64,000 bases of DNA from Pseudoalteromonas rubra (GTDB taxonomy: Bacteria > Pseudomonadota > Gammaproteobacteria > Enterobacterales > Alteromonadaceae): the NCBI RefSeq assembly GCF_000967655.1, contig NZ_JXYA01000019.1:1-64000 (forward strand). The letters are read 5' to 3'. The notes beneath the pieces are model-generated. The model saw nothing but the letters and a program-made list of their open reading frames with translations, made no database searches and was not told the origin of the DNA. The first letter of the stretch is position 1, and each line of letters starts with the position of its first letter. The translations under genes and the position numbers were made by a program. Positions 46,895 to 58,546 of this stretch are shown here, piece after piece.

Positions 46895-48796
46895 ATGAAA
46901 TTATGGTTTAGTCGTATTGCTGCCACCTGCCTTGCGGTGTGCAGTGGTGCCTGGAGTCACCTGGGTCAGGCTGCTGACTCGCATCAGGCGTTTAAAGACG
47001 CAGAGCGGGTGGCCTGGAGTGGTAATTATCAGGCCTTTAAACGCTCGCTTGGCGAGCTCGATCATCCGCTCAAGCCTTATGTCGAGGCGACTTTCTATAA
47101 GCGTCACCCCAAACTTAAATACCAGGACGAGATAGGACGCTTTTTATCTGTGTACGATCACACGCCGCTGGACTGGATGGTACGTAAGAGCTGGCTGAAT
47201 TACCTCAAGCGGCGCAACAAAAAAGCTTTATTTATTGAGCACTATCAGGACACCAGCAATGCCGAGCTGAAGTGCACCTATTTGCAGTTCCAGCTGGACC
47301 TGGGTGCGCCGGAAAAAGCCATTCTGGATCAGGTGGAGCCGTTGTGGGTGGTCGGCAAGTCACAGCCAAAAGCCTGCGACAAGTTGTTTAGCCAATGGCA
47401 AAAAGCCGGGTATCGGACACAAGCGCTGGTGTGGCAAAGGATCACCCGCGCCGCGCAGGGCGGTCAGGCCTCGTTGCTGAAGTATTTAAAAACCCTGTTG
47501 CCGCGCAACCAAGCCTATCTGGCCGATCTGTACCTTAAGGTGCGTCGTGACCCCAGCGCCGCAGCCGGGTTATACCGATATAAGAAGCGTACGGCCAAAG
47601 AGGCGGAAATTGCTGTGTATGGCGTACGGCGGTTGATCTGGCGCGATCCTAAACTGGCGTTGCGGGCCTGGGACAAGTTGCAGGAAATGTTCACCTTTAG
47701 TCAGGCACAACAAGATAGCGTGGCCTATCGGTTTGCCCTGGCGCTGGCCTCCAAAGGTCATGAGCAGGCCAAGTTCTGGCTCAATAAAGTGCCTCAGGAA
47801 TTACAGGATAAAAAGCTGCGCCAGTGGCTGATGAGCAATATGCTCAAAGAGCAGGACTGGGAAGGCATCGCGGTGCTGTTCACCGGCATGGAGAATCTCA
47901 GTCATGGACAAAAATACTGGCTGGGTTACAGCTATGCCAAACGTGAGCAGATGGATAAAGCGCAGTCACTGTGGCGCCAGATAGCAGCGGAGCGCGACTA
48001 CTATGGCTTTCTGGCGGCAGCGCGGCTGGGGTTACCAGCGCAATTGAATGCTGAACCGCTCAATGTACCGCCCAGCATCGTCGCCAAAGTATCTGAGGCG
48101 CCGGGCTTTAAGCGCGCCAAAGCCTTATACGAGCTGGAGCGTTTCACCGCTGCCCGGCGCGAGTGGAATTATCTGACCAACACCTCCAGCACTGCTGAAA
48201 AGCTGGCGGCCTCAGTGCTGGCCGCGGAGCTCGACTGGTATGACAGTACCATTTATACCCTGGCACAGATCAAGGCGTGGAATTATGTCGATCTGCGTTT
48301 TCCGATGGCCTTCGATGAACTGTTTGAGCGCTACAGTGAACGCAATGATGTGGACCTGGCGTGGAGCTTTGCGATTGCCCGCAGAGAAAGTTCATTCGCT
48401 CCCGATGCGCGCTCGCACGCCGATGCGTACGGATTGATGCAGCTTTTGCCGAGTACGGCTAAATATGTTGCTAAATCAAGGGTATCTACGCGGCAGCTGA
48501 TGAGGCCCGCCACCAATATTCGTCTTGGCACGGATTACCTCGATTACCTAAAGGGCAAGAACAAGGGCAATGAGATCCTCGCGACGGCTTCTTATAATGC
48601 CGGTTTTCACCGTGTGAAGCGTTGGATCCCGCAAGAGGCCATGCCAGCAGAGCTATGGATCGAGTTGATCCCCTACCGGGAAACCCGCGATTACGTGAAA
48701 AACGTGATGGCGTACCGGCAGGTCTATCATACTAAGTTAGGTCGTGAAGGGAACATTCTGGCCGGGATCCTGGATATGCAGATCGGCGGTAAGTAG
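46895..48796 (+). CDS. slt: Soluble lytic murein transglycosylase
   Basis: 633-aa periplasmic enzyme (E. coli Slt70 645). Signal peptide (about 1-27), an alpha-superhelical U/L domain, and a C-terminal goose-lysozyme-like domain with catalytic Glu in ARRESSFAPDARSHADAYGLMQLLPSTA (about 490) and ATASYNAGFHRVKRW. Cleaves peptidoglycan glycan strands producing 1,6-anhydro ends. Confidence 0.95.
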   Translation: MKLWFSRIAATCLAVCSGAWSHLGQAADSHQAFKDAERVAWSGNYQAFKRSLGELDHPLKPYVEATFYKRHPKLKYQDEIGRFLSVYDHTPLDWMVRKSWLNYLKRRNKKALFIEHYQDTSNAELKCTYLQFQLDLGAPEKAILDQVEPLWVVGKSQPKACDKLFSQWQKAGYRTQALVWQRITRAAQGGQASLLKYLKTLLPRNQAYLADLYLKVRRDPSAAAGLYRYKKRTAKEAEIAVYGVRRLIWRDPKLALRAWDKLQEMFTFSQAQQDSVAYRFALALASKGHEQAKFWLNKVPQELQDKKLRQWLMSNMLKEQDWEGIAVLFTGMENLSHGQKYWLGYSYAKREQMDKAQSLWRQIAAERDYYGFLAAARLGLPAQLNAEPLNVPPSIVAKVSEAPGFKRAKALYELERFTAARREWNYLTNTSSTAEKLAASVLAAELDWYDSTIYTLAQIKAWNYVDLRFPMAFDELFERYSERNDVDLAWSFAIARRESSFAPDARSHADAYGLMQLLPSTAKYVAKSRVSTRQLMRPATNIRLGTDYLDYLKGKNKGNEILATASYNAGFHRVKRWIPQEAMPAELWIELIPYRETRDYVKNVMAYRQVYHTKLGREGNILAGILDMQIGGK

Positions 48797-48899
48797 AAGC
48801 GGGTTTGTTGGTCTGTCTCGCGATAGCGGGGCTGACCGCGGGCCACTTTACTTCTTTTAACCGGTGGCGCTATGTTAGACTCAGTCACAAGCGAATTAA

Positions 48900-50243
<1,344 letters not shown>

Positions 50244-50315
50244 GCTTTGCCCTGCACCAAACTGAACTATGTTAAACTGGGAGCCAAGTGCTCCCTGTGT
50301 TTTTGTTGAATACTC

Positions 50316-50933
50316 ATGTCTGAATACGCCATTCCCAGCAGTTCTATTTCCCATCACGAAGAAATCAAAAAAAGCACCTTTATTGTGCATATCGCCCATA
50401 CCCCGACACTCGCTGATGCCAAGGCATTTATTCGTTCTATTAACGAGCAGTATCCGGATGCGCGACACAACTGCTGGGCCCATATCGCCGGTGCGCCGGG
50501 CGGCAGCCATGTCCTGGGTTTTTCGGATGACGGGGAACCGAATGGGACGGCAGGTAAGCCGATGCTGAACGTTCTGCTTGGCTCCGGGCTGGGCGAGATC
50601 ACCGCGGTCACAACCCGTTACTTTGGTGGCATTAAGCTGGGCACCGGCGGCCTGGTTCGCGCTTACGGTGGGACATTGAACAATGCACTGGCCGTGCTGC
50701 CAACGCAAATTAAGATCCCGGCAAGTACGCTGGTGGGGGAGTCGGACTACGCGCTGCAGGGGAACATAGAGCAGCACCTTAGTAGTCAGTACACAGTGCT
50801 GAATATAGATAAACAGTACGGCGCGACGATCCGCTGGGAAATTGAACTAGACAGCCGGGAAGCTAAAACGGCTATGGCGTCGGTATACGATCTCACTCAC
50901 GGTGCCGTCTCGTTGGTGATCAAACAACCCTGA
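50316..50933 (+). CDS. yigZ: IMPACT/YigZ family protein
   Basis: 205 aa. The UPF0029 N-terminal domain (EEIKKSTFIVHIAHTPTLADAKAFI, DARHNCWAHIAG, SDDGEPNGTAGKPML, VTTRYFGGIKLGTGGLVRAYG) is followed by a small C-terminal RNA-binding-like domain. Thought to be a translation-related regulator. It follows pepQ, as in E. coli (pepQ-yigZ-trkH). Confidence 0.94.
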   Translation: MSEYAIPSSSISHHEEIKKSTFIVHIAHTPTLADAKAFIRSINEQYPDARHNCWAHIAGAPGGSHVLGFSDDGEPNGTAGKPMLNVLLGSGLGEITAVTTRYFGGIKLGTGGLVRAYGGTLNNALAVLPTQIKIPASTLVGESDYALQGNIEQHLSSQYTVLNIDKQYGATIRWEIELDSREAKTAMASVYDLTHGAVSLVIKQP

Positions 50934-51009
50934 GCGGTGTTTCGCGGTTTACTAACTGAGTGATGTATTAGACAATCGGGTGTAATTACAATAACTCGCG
51001 AATCGCGCC

Positions 51010-52461
51010 ATGCAATTTCGTACCATTATAAAGATACTCGGACAGCTCGTTGCGCTCTTTAGTCTGACTATGGTGCCTCCGGCTCTGGTGTCTTTGATCT
51101 ACAAGGACGGCGGCGGTGTGCCGTTTGTTCTGGCATTTATCTTTAGTGTCCTGATTGGCCTGATGGCCTACTACCCGAACCGCAAAGAGCAGGGCGACCT
51201 GAAGGCCAGAGAGGGCTTCTTGATCGTGGTTTTGTTCTGGCTGGTACTGGGTGCCTTCGCGGCCGTGCCGCTGATCTTCTTAAGTGAGCCTAACCTGTCT
51301 TTTGCCGATGCAGTCTTTGAAGCGTTCTCCGGCCTGACAACCACAGGCGCGACGGTACTGACAGGTATCGAGTATTTACCTAAGTCGGTGCTTTTCTATC
51401 GTCAGCAACTACAGTGGCTCGGCGGTATGGGGATCATTGTACTGGCCGTTGCCGTACTGCCTATGCTCGGCGTAGGTGGCATGCAGCTGTACCGGGCTGA
51501 AACGCCAGGGCCGGTAAAGGACTCCAAGATGACGCCGCGCATTGCCGATACCGCCAAGCATTTATGGTACATCTATGTGACGCTGACACTGGCCTGTACG
51601 CTGGCGTATGCCTGGGCAGGCATGAGCTGGTTTGATGCCATTTGTCATGCCTTTGCGACCATCGCCATTGGGGGGTTCTCAACCTATGACGCCTCGATAG
51701 GCTACTTCGACAGCCCAATGATCAATGCCATTTGTGTGTTCTTCCTGCTTATTGCAGCGGCTAACTTCTCTTTGCATTATGCGGCCGTGGCGGGTCGGAA
51801 CATCAAAGTCTATTTCAGAGATCCTGAGCTCAAAGTCTTTTTGTTTATTCAGTTGGCGCTGGTGGTCCTGTGTTTTGCAGTGCTGTCATCCAAGCAGGTG
51901 TACAGCAATGGGGATGAAACCCTGGATCACGCTTTGTTTCAGGCGGTCTCTATCAGCACCACCGCCGGCTTTGCCACCGACAGCTTTGCAGCTTGGCCTT
52001 TGTTCCTGCCAATTCTGCTGATTTTTTCCAGCTTTATTGGGGGCTGTGCGGGCTCCACCGGCGGCGGTATGAAAGTCGTGCGGGTATTTTTACTCTATCT
52101 GCAGGGGATCCGGGAGCTCAATCGTCTGGTTCACCCGCGTGCTATCTATTCAATTAAGTTAGGCCGTAAAGCGTTGCCCGATAAAGTCGTCGAAGCGGTA
52201 TGGGGCTTTTTCTCAGCCTATGCACTGGTATTTGTGATCATCATGATTGCACTGCTGGGGACCGGGCTGGATAACATCACGGCTTTCTCTGCCACTGCGG
52301 CCTGTCTGAATAATTTGGGTCCGGGCCTCGGCGATGTGGCCGCACATTATGGTGACATTCCCGATTCTGCGAAATGGATCCTAACCATCGCCATGGTCTT
52401 CGGCCGCCTCGAGATCTTCACCTTACTGGTTCTGTTCACCCCGACATTCTGGCGTGGGTGA
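51010..52461 (+). CDS. trkH: Trk potassium uptake protein TrkH
   Basis: 483-aa potassium channel with four pore repeats; selectivity regions include FSGLTTTGATVLTGIE, FATIAIGGFSTYD, STTAGFATDSF and NNLGPGLG. Length matches E. coli (483). Gated by TrkA, which is encoded at 54253-55629 on the other strand. Confidence 0.97.
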   Translation: MQFRTIIKILGQLVALFSLTMVPPALVSLIYKDGGGVPFVLAFIFSVLIGLMAYYPNRKEQGDLKAREGFLIVVLFWLVLGAFAAVPLIFLSEPNLSFADAVFEAFSGLTTTGATVLTGIEYLPKSVLFYRQQLQWLGGMGIIVLAVAVLPMLGVGGMQLYRAETPGPVKDSKMTPRIADTAKHLWYIYVTLTLACTLAYAWAGMSWFDAICHAFATIAIGGFSTYDASIGYFDSPMINAICVFFLLIAAANFSLHYAAVAGRNIKVYFRDPELKVFLFIQLALVVLCFAVLSSKQVYSNGDETLDHALFQAVSISTTAGFATDSFAAWPLFLPILLIFSSFIGGCAGSTGGGMKVVRVFLLYLQGIRELNRLVHPRAIYSIKLGRKALPDKVVEAVWGFFSAYALVFVIIMIALLGTGLDNITAFSATAACLNNLGPGLGDVAAHYGDIPDSAKWILTIAMVFGRLEIFTLLVLFTPTFWRG

Positions 52462-52959
52462 GGTCAGACCGATATGCCAGTGGCATATCGCAGCTGGCCG
52501 AACGCGAGACCGGGGGCGCCGAGCCTTGGACGGTCGAGCCGGAATACACCACCACGGATGGCTTTAGGCACTTATCTAATCGCAGCTGGCCGAGCCACAC
52601 TATACCGCCATGGATGGCTTAGGTACCTTTCCCAACTCTCTCCTGTGATGATTACGACTCAAACAAGCTGACCTGATAAAGGTATATTTGTAAATTTAAA
52701 TTATGTCACTTAACTTTGAAATCAACTTTTTAACAAGTTTAAGCTGTTAAAAATCAAGTGTTTATGTCGTATTTTGGGCGTGTTCAGACTGTTCTAGGTT
52801 AATTTCGGTTAAAAAAATATATCAAAAAACGCAAAAAATGCATTTTTTCATTATCGATGGTGTCATATTTGTATCGTCAGGGTTAATACCCGACCTTTTA
52901 AGTTGCCCACACAGGAAAGTGGGAGTTGCCAGAAAATAAAATTATGAGGAGTGGCCGGG
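52462..52959. other. Intergenic region with palindrome and degenerate tandem repeat
   Basis: A 9-bp-arm perfect palindrome GATATGCCA-G-TGGCATATC at 52471-52489 follows trkH. ATCGCAGCTGGCCGA is repeated exactly at 52487-52501 and 52579-52593, each followed by a [A/C]GGATGGCTT[T]AGG-like end, so this is a degenerate two-copy repeat. The right half is AT-rich and probably promoter for the next gene. Confidence 0.7.
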
Positions 52960-53442
52960 ATGTTTGCCATGTCACAACAAAATAAACACAAAGCAATAGC
53001 AGCAGGGATTGTCAGCCAGGTGAATCTGGCTGGTGGCGCTGGTGATTTAACTGAATGTGTGGCTCAGCTTAACCAGTATATGAATGGTGCCGGGAGCTTA
53101 CAGTACGATAACCACCTGCCGTCTGCGCACGATAGTGTATCACTGCTGCGCTATGATGGGGTTGAGGTCGGCGAGTGCATGATTGGTATTATTTCAGAAA
53201 ACGCATTATGGCAGACACGCAGTTTACCGCCGCTGGTAATGAAAGCGCAAACGGGTCGGCTGGCCCACAGTCACCATGAACCTATGCTGGGCATTACCTT
53301 TATTAGCAAACGCAATGGTGAGCCTATGTTGTTCTTTACTGAGCATTACGAGCAACATCTGGCGTTGAGTACGCTGGAAGTGCAAAGCCGCATGATGACC
53401 CTCAGGGATGCTGCAATTTTGCTGAAAGGGTATTTGCAATAA
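52960..53442 (+). CDS. Hypothetical protein, 160 aa
   Basis: Not recognised. Starts MFAMSQQNKHKAIAAGIVSQ after GAGGA (9 nt spacing); a GTG at 52951 would leave no ribosome site. No signal peptide or membrane helix. The C-terminal half (PMLGITFISKRNGEPMLFFTEHYEQHL) looks beta-rich. It lies before a PilZ gene on the same strand, but a gap of 91 bp leaves co-transcription open. Confidence 0.75.
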   Translation: MFAMSQQNKHKAIAAGIVSQVNLAGGAGDLTECVAQLNQYMNGAGSLQYDNHLPSAHDSVSLLRYDGVEVGECMIGIISENALWQTRSLPPLVMKAQTGRLAHSHHEPMLGITFISKRNGEPMLFFTEHYEQHLALSTLEVQSRMMTLRDAAILLKGYLQ

Positions 53443-53533
53443 GAATAACCCTGTACCTTTAATGGGGTTTTGGCATTATATTAATTAGATTTTACTGCTA
53501 CACTATTTGCAGAGTAGTTAGCAGGGTTACAAG

Positions 53534-54214
53534 ATGTTGAAGCGTAAAACGCAACGGAGCAGGAAGCACTTAACGCAAATCCCAGCGGGCAGTTTGATCG
53601 ATATCGAAATCGTTATGCCGGCCAGCCGGAAACGCGTCCGTACAGAGTTTATCGGGGTGCTTGAAGATCAATATATTATTTTAAACTATCCCAACCCTAA
53701 GCGACTCGGCGCGGCGGCAGATTATGTGAAGACAGGCACGGAGATCATCGTCCGGGCCCTGCCTGAAGACAGCAATGGTCAGATCATTGCCTTCAAAGAG
53801 AACATTAAAGCCATTAGTAATCACCCCGCGCGGCTTATTTTTCTATTTTACCCTCGTGAAGTACAAACCTATCAGCTGCGTGCCCAAACCCGCGTGCCAG
53901 CCCTAATCCCGGCCATTTTACAATTACCTGATTACAATGAAGTTGGGATCATCAAAGACATCTCACTGTCTGGCATGATGTTCGACATTCAAAAAGAGCA
54001 CCTGCCGGACGACCTGGAATCGGAAAACTGTGAGGTACTGATTGAAGGCAAAGACGACAATGCGTCAGCCATCAAAGGTAAGGTATGTCGTATTATTGAA
54101 AGTGCTGAGGGCAATGTGTCTTTGGGGATCCAGGTGGTGGGCCCGGATACCACCATAAAAGCGGTACTAAAAGACTACCTGATTGATTTGTCTATTTTGT
54201 CCGACGAGGAATAA
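53534..54214 (+). CDS. PilZ-domain (c-di-GMP binding) protein, YcgR-like
   Basis: 226 aa. N-terminal beta-barrel (about 15-105) like the YcgR flagellar brake N domain, then a PilZ domain with the c-di-GMP motifs RxxxR (LRAQTRVPA, near 120-124) and [D/N]xSxxG (DISLSGM, about 147-152). It probably responds to cyclic di-GMP to affect motility or surface growth. Both ligand motifs are intact. Confidence 0.85.
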   Translation: MLKRKTQRSRKHLTQIPAGSLIDIEIVMPASRKRVRTEFIGVLEDQYIILNYPNPKRLGAAADYVKTGTEIIVRALPEDSNGQIIAFKENIKAISNHPARLIFLFYPREVQTYQLRAQTRVPALIPAILQLPDYNEVGIIKDISLSGMMFDIQKEHLPDDLESENCEVLIEGKDDNASAIKGKVCRIIESAEGNVSLGIQVVGPDTTIKAVLKDYLIDLSILSDEE

Positions 54215-54252
54215 CACGGGCCAGCCTAAGGTCAGCCCTGAGTTGGTGCGAA

Positions 54253-55629
54253 TTACACAAACAGGGCGCTAACCTGGAAGAGCTTTTCAACAATGCCGAT
54301 ATGCTTTTTATCGATCAGGAACATGATGACATGATCGCCTGAAAGAATAATGGTGTCATCATGGGCAATTAACACTTCGTCATCTCGTACAATGGCACCT
54401 ATGGTGGTGCCCGCAGGAAGCTTAATATCCCGGATGGCCCGGCCAACCACTTTAGACGTGTTTTCATCACCATGCGCAACTGCTTCGATGGCTTCTGCTG
54501 CTCCTTTACGCAATGAGTAAACGTTCACAATATCACCGCGCCTTACATGTGTGAGCAGTGCAGAGATAGTGGCTTGCTGCGGAGAAATAGCAATGTCAAT
54601 TTCGCCACCCTGAACCAGGTCGACATAAGCGCCCCGCTGGATCAGCACCATGGTCTTTTGCGCGCCCATACGTTTGGCCAGCATGGCGGCCATGATGTTG
54701 GCTTCATCATCGTTGGTTACCGCAATAAACACATCAACCTGCTCAATGTGCTCTTCAGATAACAGCTCCTGATCAGAGGCGTCACCACAAAAGACCACGG
54801 TATTGTCGAGCATTTCAGACAGCGAAGCGGCCCTGTCATGGTTTCGTTCGATCAGTTTAACACTGTGGTTTTTCTCAAGTGATCGAGCCAGACCGGCACC
54901 AATATTACCACCGCCGGCAATCATAATCTTACGGTACGAACGTTCCAGCTTTTGTAGCTCATTCATCACCGCGCGAATATGTTTGGTTGCCGCGATGAAG
55001 AAAACCTCATCATCTGCTTCTATGACAGTGGTACCAAGCGGCTTAATCGCTTTACCCTGACGATAAATAGCTGCCACCCGGGTGTCGACATTGGGAATGT
55101 GCTCTTTCAGTGCTGACAACGCGTAGCCAACCAGCATACCACCATAATAGGCTTTAACCGCCACCAAAGAGAGCATGCCATCGGCGAATTGCAGTACCTG
55201 TAGCGCACCGGGGTAGTCGATCAGGCGACGAATATAACGAGTCACCAGCTGCTCCGGAGCGATATAGTGGTCAACCGGCAGGTCGTCGTTATGAAAGAGC
55301 TTTTCCCGATACTTCAGGTATTGCTCAGAGCGGATCCGGGCAATTTTGGTGGGTGTATTAAAAATACTGTAGGCCACCTGACAGGCGATCATATTGACCT
55401 CGTCCGAGCTGGTCACCGCAATGACCATATCGGCATCTTCGGCACCGGCTTGCCTGAGCACATCCGGGTGTGCACTGTGCCCGGTCACGCCTTGCAGGTC
55501 GTATTTATCCTGCAATTCCCGCAGTCGTTCGCCGTCAATGTCGACCACAGTGATTTCGTTCTGTTCGCCGACCAGGTTTTCGGCCAGTGTACCGCCGACT
55601 TGTCCGGCGCCTAAGATGATGATTTTCAT
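54253..55629 (-). CDS. trkA: Trk potassium uptake regulatory protein TrkA
   Basis: 458 aa with two RCK repeats, each with an NAD-binding Rossmann motif ([16 protein letters not shown] at residue 4; [15 protein letters not shown] at about 237) and TrkA-C parts. Forms the cytosolic gating ring of TrkH. Same size as E. coli (458). Last gene of the def-fmt-rsmB-trkA operon. Confidence 0.97.
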   Translation of the reverse strand: MKIIILGAGQVGGTLAENLVGEQNEITVVDIDGERLRELQDKYDLQGVTGHSAHPDVLRQAGAEDADMVIAVTSSDEVNMIACQVAYSIFNTPTKIARIRSEQYLKYREKLFHNDDLPVDHYIAPEQLVTRYIRRLIDYPGALQVLQFADGMLSLVAVKAYYGGMLVGYALSALKEHIPNVDTRVAAIYRQGKAIKPLGTTVIEADDEVFFIAATKHIRAVMNELQKLERSYRKIMIAGGGNIGAGLARSLEKNHSVKLIERNHDRAASLSEMLDNTVVFCGDASDQELLSEEHIEQVDVFIAVTNDDEANIMAAMLAKRMGAQKTMVLIQRGAYVDLVQGGEIDIAISPQQATISALLTHVRRGDIVNVYSLRKGAAEAIEAVAHGDENTSKVVGRAIRDIKLPAGTTIGAIVRDDEVLIAHDDTIILSGDHVIMFLIDKKHIGIVEKLFQVSALFV

Positions 55630-55646
55630 AAGCTAGTTTAGCGCTA

Positions 55647-56930
55647 TTATTGTTTTGTCAGCCGTGCATAATAAAAGCCATCGGTATGGCCTGGCAGCAA
55701 TTGCAATCCGGGTTTATCCGGCGTGTCTTGTGCGTGCAGCGGGGTGAGCTGAGCATCCGCCGTGCGTGCTAAAAACGCCGTTACTTGCTCGGAATTTTCC
55801 TGAGGCAGCACAGAGCAGGTTGCGTACACTAACGTACCGCCGGGCTTGAGCAGTGGCCAGATGGCATCCAAAATGCTGGCCTGTAAGGCTGCCAGCTCAT
55901 CGATGTCGGTGGCACGGCGCAACCATTTGATGTCCGGGTGGCGACGGATAACGCCGGTTGCCGAGCAGGGCACATCTAATAAAATGCGATCAAACTGTTC
56001 GCCCTGCCACCAGGTATCCGGTGTTGCAGCATTCGCTTCAAGGCACTGGGCGCTGAGGTGCAGACGCTTAAGGTTTTCGTCGACGCGCTTGAGGCGCTCA
56101 CCATCGGCATCCAAGGCAATCACATTGGCATCGGCCAGTTCCAGAATATGGCAGGTTTTGCCACCGGGGGCGGCACAGGCATCCAGAATATGCTCGCCAT
56201 CCTGTGGATCCAGTAACCGGGCTGCCATTTGCGCTGCGGCATCCTGCACTGAGCTGGCACCCTGAGCAAAGTCTGGTAACTGCTGCACATCCACAGGTTT
56301 GGTTAGCAAAATGCCATCTGCAAAGTCCGGGTCCAGCGTATGGGCAATGCGTTCAGCATTGAGGCGCGCGGCATAGTCTGCGGTGCTCGACTGGCGTTGG
56401 TTTACGCGTAACCACATAGGTGCTTGCTGCTGGTTGTCGTGCAAAATATCTTGCCATTGCTCTGGGTAAGCCGCCTGTAGCTTTTTGATAAACCAGCCCG
56501 GATGATTGTATTTGCATACCGGGATAGCATCGGCGCTGGCTTCCAGTGTGTCCTGAGCTCGCTGAAAGTTACGTAATACTGCGTTTATCAGCCCCTTCAA
56601 ACCGGGGGCCTGAAGCTTATTGGCCGCATTAACGGTTTCGGCGACGGCCGCATGAGAAGGCACTCGCATGTGTTGCAGCTGATAAATACCCACATACAAC
56701 AAAAACTGAAAGACCCGGTTCTTACCTTTAAGCGGTTGCTCCAGCAGTTGCTGACAATAGTGCTCCAGGCTTGGCAGATAGCGCAAAACGCCATAACAGA
56801 TCTGTTGTAACAGGGCTCGGTCTTTTAATGGTAACTGACGGCTGGCATAGGGCAATTGGGTCGTCAGTGACTGGCCTTTATCAACAACCTGAAACAGGGT
56901 TTGCGCGGCAAGCGCGCGTACATTGGCCAT
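55647..56930 (-). CDS. rsmB: 16S rRNA m5C967 methyltransferase
   Basis: 427 aa. N-terminal NusB-like domain (about 1-140) then a SAM methyltransferase with [16 protein letters not shown], the catalytic-loop Cys in [21 protein letters not shown] and the second in [15 protein letters not shown]. Its ATG overlaps the fmt stop (TGATG). Confidence 0.96.
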   Translation of the reverse strand: MANVRALAAQTLFQVVDKGQSLTTQLPYASRQLPLKDRALLQQICYGVLRYLPSLEHYCQQLLEQPLKGKNRVFQFLLYVGIYQLQHMRVPSHAAVAETVNAANKLQAPGLKGLINAVLRNFQRAQDTLEASADAIPVCKYNHPGWFIKKLQAAYPEQWQDILHDNQQQAPMWLRVNQRQSSTADYAARLNAERIAHTLDPDFADGILLTKPVDVQQLPDFAQGASSVQDAAAQMAARLLDPQDGEHILDACAAPGGKTCHILELADANVIALDADGERLKRVDENLKRLHLSAQCLEANAATPDTWWQGEQFDRILLDVPCSATGVIRRHPDIKWLRRATDIDELAALQASILDAIWPLLKPGGTLVYATCSVLPQENSEQVTAFLARTADAQLTPLHAQDTPDKPGLQLLPGHTDGFYYARLTKQ

Positions 56931-57874
56931 CAGGCACCCACCTGGCTACCGGGGGTTACCCAGTCGCTGCGACCATTTAAAAAGTCTTGTGCCGACATCG
57001 GCTTTTTACCTTGAGGCTGAAGCTGTGTGATAGTCAGTGCTTGCTCACCACAAGCAATGGTGATGCCGGCTTTGTCGGCACTGAGTACCTGACCGGGCGT
57101 GCCTTGCTGCGATACCACAGTCGCCTGCCAAACCTTAACCGTTTGTCCCTGCATTTGGGTGTAGCAAACCGGCCAGGGATTAAAGGCGCGGATGTTACGC
57201 TCAATTTGTGCGGCATCCATTGTCCAGTCTATATTGGCTTCTTCTTTAGAAAGCTTTTTGGCGTAGTTTGCCTGCGCATCATCCTGCGGCTCGGCACTGA
57301 GCTTGTCTTCGGCCAGTTTGTCCAGAGTCTCCACTAATGCATCGGGTCCCAGCTCGGCCAGTTTGTTATACAGGCTGGCGCTGGTTTCGTCCTGGTCAAT
57401 TGGGCAGGTTGCAATGTGCAGCATGTCGCCGGTATCCAGGCCTTCATCCATTTGCATAATGGTGACGCCTGTTTCTTTATCGCCAGCCCAGATAGCACGC
57501 TGGATTGGCGCCGCACCACGCCAGCGTGGCAAGATTGAACCATGTACGTTGAGACAGCCAAGTCTTGGCGTATCTAAAATGGCTTTTGGTAATAACAGGC
57601 CATAAGCCACCACAACCATCACGTCGGCTTCCAGCGCAGCAAGCTGTGCCTGGGCATCGTCAGACTTGAGAGACTGAGGCTGATAGACCGGCAGGTTATG
57701 TTCCAGTGCCAGGGTTTTTACTTCGCTGGCTTTGAGTTTTTTACCGCGGCCGGCAGGGCGGTCGGGCTGGCTGTATACAGCGACAACGTCATGGTGTGAT
57801 GCGATCAGCGCTGCCAAGTGCTTGGCAGCAAAATCCGGGGTGCCCGCAAAGACAATACGCAGAGATTTGCTCAC
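56930..57874 (-). CDS. fmt: Methionyl-tRNA formyltransferase
   Basis: 314 aa (E. coli 315). Formyl-THF-binding and catalytic motif [23 protein letters not shown] (about 106-128), with LDTGDML following, and an OB-fold C-terminal domain. Formylates initiator Met-tRNA; partner of def, which lies 46 bp upstream. Confidence 0.97.
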   Translation of the reverse strand: MSKSLRIVFAGTPDFAAKHLAALIASHHDVVAVYSQPDRPAGRGKKLKASEVKTLALEHNLPVYQPQSLKSDDAQAQLAALEADVMVVVAYGLLLPKAILDTPRLGCLNVHGSILPRWRGAAPIQRAIWAGDKETGVTIMQMDEGLDTGDMLHIATCPIDQDETSASLYNKLAELGPDALVETLDKLAEDKLSAEPQDDAQANYAKKLSKEEANIDWTMDAAQIERNIRAFNPWPVCYTQMQGQTVKVWQATVVSQQGTPGQVLSADKAGITIACGEQALTITQLQPQGKKPMSAQDFLNGRSDWVTPGSQVGA

Positions 57875-57920
57875 TTAAGATCCCAGTTTAGGTAGTAATT
57901 AATAGTCGGTAACGACACGC

Positions 57921-58430
57921 TTACGCGCGTGCCGCCAGTTTGGCTTCTTTTTCGATTTTTTTACGGATCCGCTGACGCTTCAGCGGCGACAAGTAATCGA
58001 TGAACAACTTGCCCTGCAGGTGGTCGAGTTCGTGCTGTACGCACACAGCTAACAAACCATCAGCGTCAAATTCGTAGCTTTCGCCGTGCTCGTTAAGTGC
58101 TTTAACGGTAACGGTTTCTGCGCGATCAACTTTGGCGTAGGAATAAGGCACAGACAAACAGCCTTCTTCGCTGATGGTTGAGCCATCTTTGGCCGTGATT
58201 TCAGGGTTGATCAATACGCGTGGCTCGTTGCGCTCTTCTGATACATCGATCACCACAATGCGCTGGTGAATATCTACCTGCGTGGCGGCAAGGCCAATAC
58301 CATTTTCTTCATACATGGTTTCCAGCATGTCCGCGACAATCTGGCGGATCTCGTCATTTACTTCGGCGACCGGTTTTGCAACCGTACGCAAACGCTCATC
58401 TGGAAAACTCAGTACTGCTAACTTAGCCAT
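57921..58430 (-). CDS. def: Peptide deformylase
   Basis: 169-aa metalloprotease (E. coli 169). All three motifs: GIGLAATQ (about 46-53), EEGCLSVP with the metal Cys, and QHELDHLQG (HExxH). Removes the N-formyl group from nascent proteins. First gene of the minus-strand operon. Confidence 0.98.
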   Translation of the reverse strand: MAKLAVLSFPDERLRTVAKPVAEVNDEIRQIVADMLETMYEENGIGLAATQVDIHQRIVVIDVSEERNEPRVLINPEITAKDGSTISEEGCLSVPYSYAKVDRAETVTVKALNEHGESYEFDADGLLAVCVQHELDHLQGKLFIDYLSPLKRQRIRKKIEKEAKLAARA

Positions 58431-58546
58431 AGATACCTTTTACACTTGAATTAAATGGGGTAATGTATGCTCTTATTTTAGCCATTCACGTTCCCCTTTA
58501 ACAGGTTTTGGTGGATAATATCGAAAAATAACTCAAGGAAGCCTGC

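Noticed and set aside
52900..52950. Possible riboswitch hairpin (CCCAC...GTGGG) before the 160-aa hypothetical gene
   Set aside because: It does not match the c-di-GMP or other riboswitch consensus I know; the stem is only 5 bp.
53447..53469. Hairpin AACCC...GGGGTTTT as terminator of the hypothetical gene
   Set aside because: Only about 5 bp of stem with a large loop; too weak to call.
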